Below are positions 56,303 to 59,538 of a stretch of 59,538 nucleotides of DNA, in pieces. Origin of the DNA: Bacteroidaceae bacterium (GTDB taxonomy: Bacteria; Bacteroidota; Bacteroidia; Bacteroidales; Bacteroidaceae); assembly GCA_024401225.1 (NCBI GenBank), contig JAKSLM010000013.1, positions 1 to 59,538 on the forward strand, in the 5' to 3' direction. Positions within the stretch are counted from its first letter, which is position 1. Each line of letters begins with the position of its first letter. Under the pieces are notes generated by a model, which was given only the letters and a program-made list of their open reading frames with translations, ran no database searches and had not been told where the DNA came from. The position numbers and the translations under genes were made by a program.

Positions 56303-56520
56303 TACTCTTCAAAATAATCTGAATCAATTCGTTTTACTTCATAGACGTGCTTGGTGCTGACGCCTGGCAGCTCGAAGGTTCCGTGAGCATCAACTATGCA
56401 AACGACACCTTTCTTGGGTTAGCCTCCACAACGGAAAGTGACATTTTCACCCTTCCTGAGCATCACCTCATTCCGCATGACATACTCGCGGAGCGTATCT
56501 TTAACTATTGTATTTTGCAT
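56302..56520 (-). pseudogene. Small gene with in-frame stop, first in the defence operon
   Basis: From the ATG at 56520 the frame runs 33 codons ('MQNTIVKDTLREYVM' ... 'VTFRCGG'), meets TAA at 56421-56419, and continues open for 38 codons ('PKKGVVCIVDAHGTFELPG' ... 'DSDYFEE') to the TAA at 56304. The last TAA overlaps the nuclease ATG by one base. The even protein-like character on both sides says one 72-residue protein was inactivated by a single change, or that the stop is read through. The family is unknown; in this position a control or immunity protein is possible. Confidence 0.6.
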
Positions 56521-56639
56521 AATTGAATGTTTGTTTCTTAGTTCGTTTTTCACGATGTGTTTTCAACCCACAGCGTCGGTTATTTACTCTTTTCCGCTAT
56601 TGCAGAATCATGAATAATCCACTCCTCCCTTTTCGCTTG

Positions 56640-56670
56640 CAAATATACACTTCTTTTTTCAAACCACAAA
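56640..56670 (-). promoter_or_regulatory. Promoter of the defence operon
   Basis: Minus-strand TTTG (56670-56667), 19 bases, then TATATTTG (56647-56640): both match the Bacteroidota consensus exactly. Predicted leader about 115 bases. Confidence 0.75.
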
Positions 56671-56782
56671 GCAAATGGGCGAAAAGTTGTAAAGAAACAT
56701 TCGGCAGCCTCGTTTTGCATGTTTTTTCTTCCAGATTGTTCCATATTTCTTTTTAGTGGTTTTTCTTAGTGTGTTTTTGAAA

Positions 56783-56796
56783 AATAGACCACCAAA
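56783..56796. repeat. 14-base direct repeat, right copy
   Basis: AATAGACCACCAAA, identical to 49151-49164. Confidence 0.8.
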
Positions 56797-57118
56797 TAAA
56801 TGTCTGATTATTATAAACTTAGAAATATTCAGTGGTAAAATCCTACTTTTTCATTTAAAACTTTCTTCACACGCGTGTGTGGAAGGGTTTTTAAATATAA
56901 AACTACTAAAAAACCACTAAAATTTTGTAACTACTTGATAATGTGAACAATGCTTGGTGCGATTTTAACCATGAAAACCACTGAAAAAACCACTGACCAG
57001 TCTTTCGTCCTGAAAAAAGTTGACTGTTTCAGGTCCGTTTTATGCCTTATTCCTAAGATCTGTTGCCGGCCGATAATTGTAATCGAAAAGGGTGACCCAG
57101 ATCCCAACACCAACAAAA
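56797..57118. other. AT-rich gap between defence operon and RAYT
   Basis: No gene is seen. It contains repeated AAACCACT(A/G)AAAA words (56902-56992) and an ACACGCGTGT palindrome (about 56870-56880). Confidence 0.5.
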
Positions 57119-57155
57119 ATGGATAATCAAGGGGTCTGACCCTTTGATTATCCAT
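57119..57155. repeat. REP palindrome, copy 2
   Basis: 37 bases; the inner position pair is G/T and the centre is T. It is about 50 bases before copy 3. Confidence 0.95.
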
Positions 57156-57207
57156 CCAAAGTCATTGATTTTAGCATAGATAACCTTTCATACCCACTAG
57201 AATACAC

Positions 57208-57244
57208 GTGGATAATCAAGGGGTCAGACCCCTTGATTATCCAT
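57208..57244. repeat. REP palindrome, copy 3 (supplies the RAYT stop codon)
   Basis: The fully paired version (G/C inner pair, centre A). The RAYT frame enters it on the minus strand and stops at the TGA in its centre (57226-57224). Confidence 0.95.
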
Positions 57245-58120
57245 CTTGGTTCGCCTTTTCTTTCTTTCCTCCTTTTTCCTCGCAAGTTCTGCTGCATATT
57301 CCTCTGGATTCAGGCGGTTCCAAAGTGCTTTGTAGCTTAGTGAGGACATACGCGAAGCCTGACGAAGCGAGGCGCCCGATTGGAGCAACTGGGATATGTA
57401 TTTTACCTGCACATCAGGGGCCAGCTGCTTAAATTCCTCAACCGAATCCACACCGCTGATTTCATGCAACCGTTCCCACACCTCCATCTCAGGCATCGGC
57501 TGGGCAAACGAATCCATATCCATGCACTTGTCATCCACATCCTCGTTCACCCATTTGACCAATTCCTCATACCCAAACCTTGCAATAACCGTCTGGACAT
57601 CACACAGATGGATAATCAAAGGGTCTGACCCCTTGATTATCCAATTCTTGGCATCGAGGTATTCGCGCCACGAACTGTATTTGTACTCTTCTGGTGCATT
57701 GCACTCCATCGCCTTGACCGGGTTGCGATGGATATATCTGATGAGCTGGTGGAAGTAGTTCAGATCGTTGACGGGTTCGCTTACAAAGCGATCCTGGAAC
57801 AGGTGTCCCACGCGGTCATACTTGCGATTGTAGATGGCCACAAAGCGATCCTGAATCTTCTTCATCAGTTCGCTTATGGTGATGCTACCTTCGCGTACAA
57901 GCAGATGTATATGATTGTGCAGCATGCAGTATGCATAATAGGTGCATCCATCAGTTTTGGTGATTCCCAGGTCTTCGTATCTCATCACACGCGCTTCTCT
58001 CAATGCGCTTAGCATGGAGTCGAAATCGTTGTCATCGAGAAATACATCCTGTTTGTTGATACCTCTGAGCATTACATGGTATATACCAGTTGCTGTTTTT
58101 TCCCTTTGTCTTCTTGCCAT
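57224..58120 (-). CDS. REP-associated tyrosine transposase (RAYT, Y1/IS200-like)
   Basis: A 298-residue protein. The ATG at 58120 ('MARRQREKTATGIYHVMLRG') is chosen; the frame stays open upstream to 58294 but there translates a REP copy. The HUH motif is in 'CMLHNHIHLLVRE', and the catalytic Tyr is probably in 'LIRYIHRNPVKA'. RAYTs nick and move REP palindromes as single strands. One REP lies in frame inside the gene ('NWIIKGSDPLIIHL', about residues 159-172), one supplies the stop and two lie just upstream. The C-terminal region has a helix-turn-helix-like part ('GASLRQASRMSSLSYKALW'). Confidence 0.9.
   Translation of the reverse strand: MARRQREKTATGIYHVMLRGINKQDVFLDDNDFDSMLSALREARVMRYEDLGITKTDGCTYYAYCMLHNHIHLLVREGSITISELMKKIQDRFVAIYNRKYDRVGHLFQDRFVSEPVNDLNYFHQLIRYIHRNPVKAMECNAPEEYKYSSWREYLDAKNWIIKGSDPLIIHLCDVQTVIARFGYEELVKWVNEDVDDKCMDMDSFAQPMPEMEVWERLHEISGVDSVEEFKQLAPDVQVKYISQLLQSGASLRQASRMSSLSYKALWNRLNPEEYAAELARKKEERKKRRTKMDNQGV
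57608..57644. repeat. REP palindrome, copy 4 (inside the RAYT coding region)
   Basis: In frame on the minus strand, giving the peptide 'WIIKGSDPLIIH'. Inner pair A/C, centre T. The last base differs from the other copies. Confidence 0.95.
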
Positions 58121-58141
58121 GTTGTCTATTCTTTTTCCAAT

Positions 58142-58178
58142 GTGGATAATCAAGGGGTCTGACCCTTTGATTATCCAT
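58142..58178. repeat. REP palindrome, copy 5
   Basis: Ends 21 bases before the RAYT ATG (58120). Inner pair G/T, centre T. Placed to form a hairpin in the RAYT mRNA leader. Confidence 0.95.
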
Positions 58179-58282
58179 CGGCAAAAATATGGCTTTTGTC
58201 TCAATTTGCCAAATATTTCTGTAAAATTCTCAACAAAATGATAGTAATTAAGAAATAAGTTGGAGCAATTTACGCGAAAAAG

Positions 58283-58319
58283 ATGGATAATCAAAGGGTC
58301 TGACCCCTTGATTATCCAT
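58283..58319. repeat. REP palindrome, copy 6
   Basis: Inner pair A/C, centre T. It lies between the RAYT and the 22-base-period repeats. Confidence 0.95.
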
Positions 58320-58338
58320 CGCTATACCAAGGAAAACT

Positions 58339-58392
58339 CCTTGCAAGGATTCAGTCGAAACATTGCAAGGAGTTGAGCAAATGATTGCAAGG
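58339..58392. repeat. 22-base-period (CC/NA)TTGCAAGG repeats, second cluster
   Basis: CCTTGCAAGG, CATTGCAAGG and GATTGCAAGG start at 58339, 58361 and 58383, the same 22-base period as at 1801-1854. The cluster lies directly after the stop codon of the DUF4248 gene. Confidence 0.8.
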
Positions 58393-58406
58393 ATTTGCCC
58401 AGCCTC

Positions 58407-58622
58407 TTACTTGAACGGATTGCCGAGGTATTCAATTACCATCTCCACCTGTCGGGGAGTGAAGAAATGCTGCTCTTTCGAGTAGCCCAGTTCGTGAAGC
58501 ATGGAGATAAGGGGAGGTGTGCTTGCGATGGTGTCCATCAGCAAGCGGCGAGCACCACTATCGGAGTGGTTGGGAAAGTACGACCTTGCGAGGTCGGTCT
58601 TGGAGGTAAAGGAACATTTCAT
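58407..58622 (-). CDS. DUF4248 family protein
   Basis: A 71-residue protein. 'TDLARSYFPNHSDSGARRLL' near the start and 'FFTPRQVEMVIEYLGNPF' at the end match the DUF4248 pattern I know from Bacteroidales mobile elements, where such genes sit beside HU-like genes, as here. It looks like a small DNA-binding helix-turn-helix protein; function unproven. Promoter at 58705-58712. Confidence 0.8.
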   Translation of the reverse strand: MKCSFTSKTDLARSYFPNHSDSGARRLLMDTIASTPPLISMLHELGYSKEQHFFTPRQVEMVIEYLGNPFK

Positions 58623-58638
58623 AGGATTTGTGATTTTT

Positions 58639-58675
58639 GTTATCGACGCAGTCGCTTGTAGCGAAGCGGAAAGAA
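58639..58675 (-). repeat. 37-base island repeat, copy 3
   Basis: The exact reverse complement of 46928-46964. It lies in the leader of the DUF4248 gene, 17 bases before its ATG. Confidence 0.95.
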
Positions 58676-58704
58676 TTATGATTTATAATGTTGGATTTAT
58701 ACTA

Positions 58705-58712
58705 CAAAGATA
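58705..58712 (-). promoter_or_regulatory. Promoter of the DUF4248 gene
   Basis: Minus-strand TATCTTTG (exact) with CTTG (58736-58733) 20 bases upstream. Confidence 0.7.
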
Positions 58713-58827
58713 CGCATTTTTCTTGACTTATGCAAGCGTTTCTCCAACTATTGCGCAGTATTGCGCAGTTGTGCGTAAATATGCTTATAGCAATGGGTTA
58801 AGCATTGGTTATGCGCAGAAAAAGTCG

Positions 58828-58835
58828 TACCTTTG
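58828..58835 (+). promoter_or_regulatory. Promoter reading toward the HU-like gene
   Basis: TACCTTTG (exact) with ATTG (58804-58807) 20 bases upstream. Transcription from about 58842 would give a leader of about 550 bases before 59391. Confidence 0.7.
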
Positions 58836-59061
58836 TAATGTCGTAAGGAGAGTGAAGCGCAAGCCTCTACCCGAGCTCCTGACAAATAAATAACAGTTAT
58901 TGTGATGATAGGAGAGAAAAATGTTTTCATCGTCTTCCTTCCCTTGGTCTTCACTCGTGAAGCCCTGGCATCCAGCACCGCCAATCACCTCACGCAAGAC
59001 CTGCGGTACTTGCAGATGCGATTGACGCTACTGCCTGCCGGAAGACAACGAAAAACAAAAT

Positions 59062-59158
59062 GTGCTACGCACCCAAAATGCCCTACGGGTAAAAAATCCA
59101 TGCGGGATGTATGCTGCCGGTTAGAATTGCCTTATGGTATCAAGAACCATGCGGGATG
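59062..59158 (+). other. Array of five short hairpins in the long leader
   Basis: GTGC-TAC-GCAC (59062-59072), GCCC-TAC-GGGT (59080-59090), CATGCGGGATG (59099-59109), TGCC-TTAT-GGTA (59128-59139) and CATGCGGGATG (59148-59158). The last four form two 49-base units in which stem bases change together. A T-run follows at 59170. It could be a structured leader RNA; no known class is recognised. Confidence 0.45.
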
Positions 59159-59390
59159 TGGGTGTCTGATTTTTTTGGTGCAGCCACTTTTTTTCACGAA
59201 GTGTATTTTTTCTTTGCTTGGATCCTTGGATGGTTTGGACATTGTAAAGGGTGAGAGTACCGAAGGTCTATCAAGACTTTACAAGGGACGAAGCAGACAG
59301 GGGAATGACGAAGGAAGAACCCGGAAAAGGGAGACAAGGAAAGCATTTTTATCTTTTATTCATCTCATAACACAAACACAAAACAAAATC

Positions 59391-59538
59391 ATGATCAAGT
59401 ATTCACTTTCCATGAAGCCTGTGAAGGACATCGCGGTGTACAATGCTGCACTCGGTCGCATCAACAAGGCGAAGAAGGCTAACCAGGAGCCTGCAGCTGA
59501 GGATGAGGCAATCATCGAGGCTGCTGAGATGGGTGCAT
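59391..59538 (+). CDS. Probable HU-like DNA-binding protein, N-terminal part (runs off the window)
   Basis: Only 49 codons are present. The protein opens 'MIKYSLSMKPVKDIAVYNAA', which recalls the beginning of HU/IHF-like proteins that accompany DUF4248 genes in Bacteroidales. The frame stays open upstream to 58905, but that part is not protein-like and contains the hairpin array, so 59391 is taken as the start. Identification is by position and N-terminus only. Confidence 0.5.
   Translation, partial: MIKYSLSMKPVKDIAVYNAALGRINKAKKANQEPAAEDEAIIEAAEMGA

Larger units (their letters stand above)
49310..56520 (-). other. Nine-gene putative defence operon
   Basis: All genes run on the minus strand with gaps of 0-18 bases or overlaps, the one exception being about 100 bases that hold a 34-residue ORF. 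Order of transcription: broken 72-codon gene, HindVP-like nuclease, C5 methyltransferase, SLATT-like protein, 34-residue ORF, TcmP, three-Cys-motif partner, 235-residue unknown, 233-residue unknown. A consensus promoter stands before it, two terminators after it. Confidence 0.7.
43353..59538. mobile_element. Integrated island (prophage or integrative element remnant); boundaries uncertain
   Basis: From 43.2 kb the content changes from housekeeping genes to a primase-like protein, a D5/P4-type primase-helicase, small unknown proteins, a BRO antirepressor, a restriction/defence operon, a RAYT and a DUF4248/HU-like module. A 37-base repeat found only here (44770, 46928, 58639) links its two ends. 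No integrase, attachment site or tRNA is in the window, so the right end lies beyond 59538 or the element is degraded. Confidence 0.65.

Noticed and set aside
57119-58319. Repeated palindromes as a CRISPR array.
   Set aside because: Spacings are irregular (52 to 498 bases), copies include one within a gene, there are no cas genes, and a RAYT explains them.
58809-58997. 62-codon minus-strand frame upstream of the HU-like gene.
   Set aside because: It overlaps the plus-strand promoter at 58828 and has no recognisable features.
58905-59538. An open frame from ATG 58905 to the window end, in phase with the HU-like start at 59391.
   Set aside because: The first 160 codons have no protein-like pattern and cover the hairpin array; the good N-terminus begins at 59391. 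If the frame stays open in homologues this should be reconsidered.

Overview
The window comes from a member of the Bacteroidota, almost certainly order Bacteroidales and most like Prevotella and its relatives. The grounds are: (i) many genes sit behind the Bacteroidota -7 promoter element TAnnTTTG, often with a TTTG-like -33 element 19-21 bases upstream; (ii) gene content typical of the group (BspA-like repeat surface protein, RprXY-type two-component pair beside rpsF-rpsR-rplI and a second EF-G, a TGS-uridine-kinase fusion, DUF5107-TPR protein, DUF4248 plus HU-like module); (iii) few Shine-Dalgarno sequences.

Bases 1-43000 are chromosomal backbone. In order: the end of a BspA-like surface protein; a repeat-rich intergenic region with a 35-base inverted repeat; an ECF sigma factor with a membrane partner; rfbD, prfC, a Sua5/TsaC protein, a CLC chloride transporter and fmt on the plus strand; a second ECF sigma factor; a small Cys-rich lipoprotein and hemW on the minus strand; an EF-G paralogue whose G domain lacks the catalytic histidine; a sensor kinase and response regulator; the ribosomal operon rpsF-rpsR-rplI; a minus-strand operon of a nucleoside kinase plus L-rhamnose catabolism (rhaB, rhaA, an MFS transporter, rhaD); xth; a His-rich exported protein with a clear operator-like inverted repeat; an M48 lipoprotein protease; carbohydrate genes (MFS sugar porter, DUF5107-TPR, GH35, GH51); a MATE exporter, pgeF, a UDP-sugar dehydrogenase and a SpoT-type protein whose synthetase domain has lost its key motifs.

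From about 43.2 kb to the end the window is a mobile or integrated island. It has a CHC2-zinc-finger primase-like protein, a P4/D5-type primase-helicase, several small unknown proteins and a BRO/KilAC antirepressor. Then comes a tightly packed minus-strand operon (about 56520 to 49310): a small gene broken by a stop codon, a putative HindVP-like restriction endonuclease, a C5-cytosine methyltransferase with an unusual C-terminal domain, a SLATT-like two-helix membrane protein, a 34-residue ORF, a TcmP methyltransferase-like protein, its three-Cys-motif (Gp37/Gp68) partner and two unknown proteins. The operon has a good promoter, tandem terminators and a 14-base direct repeat outside each end. 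I regard it as the best candidate here for an undescribed anti-phage system. After it come a REP-associated tyrosine transposase (RAYT) whose own gene is studded with a 37-base palindrome (six copies in the window, one translated in frame inside the transposase and one in the leader of xth), then a DUF4248 gene and the start of a probable HU-like gene with a long hairpin-rich leader.

I found no tRNA, rRNA, CRISPR array or integrase in the window.
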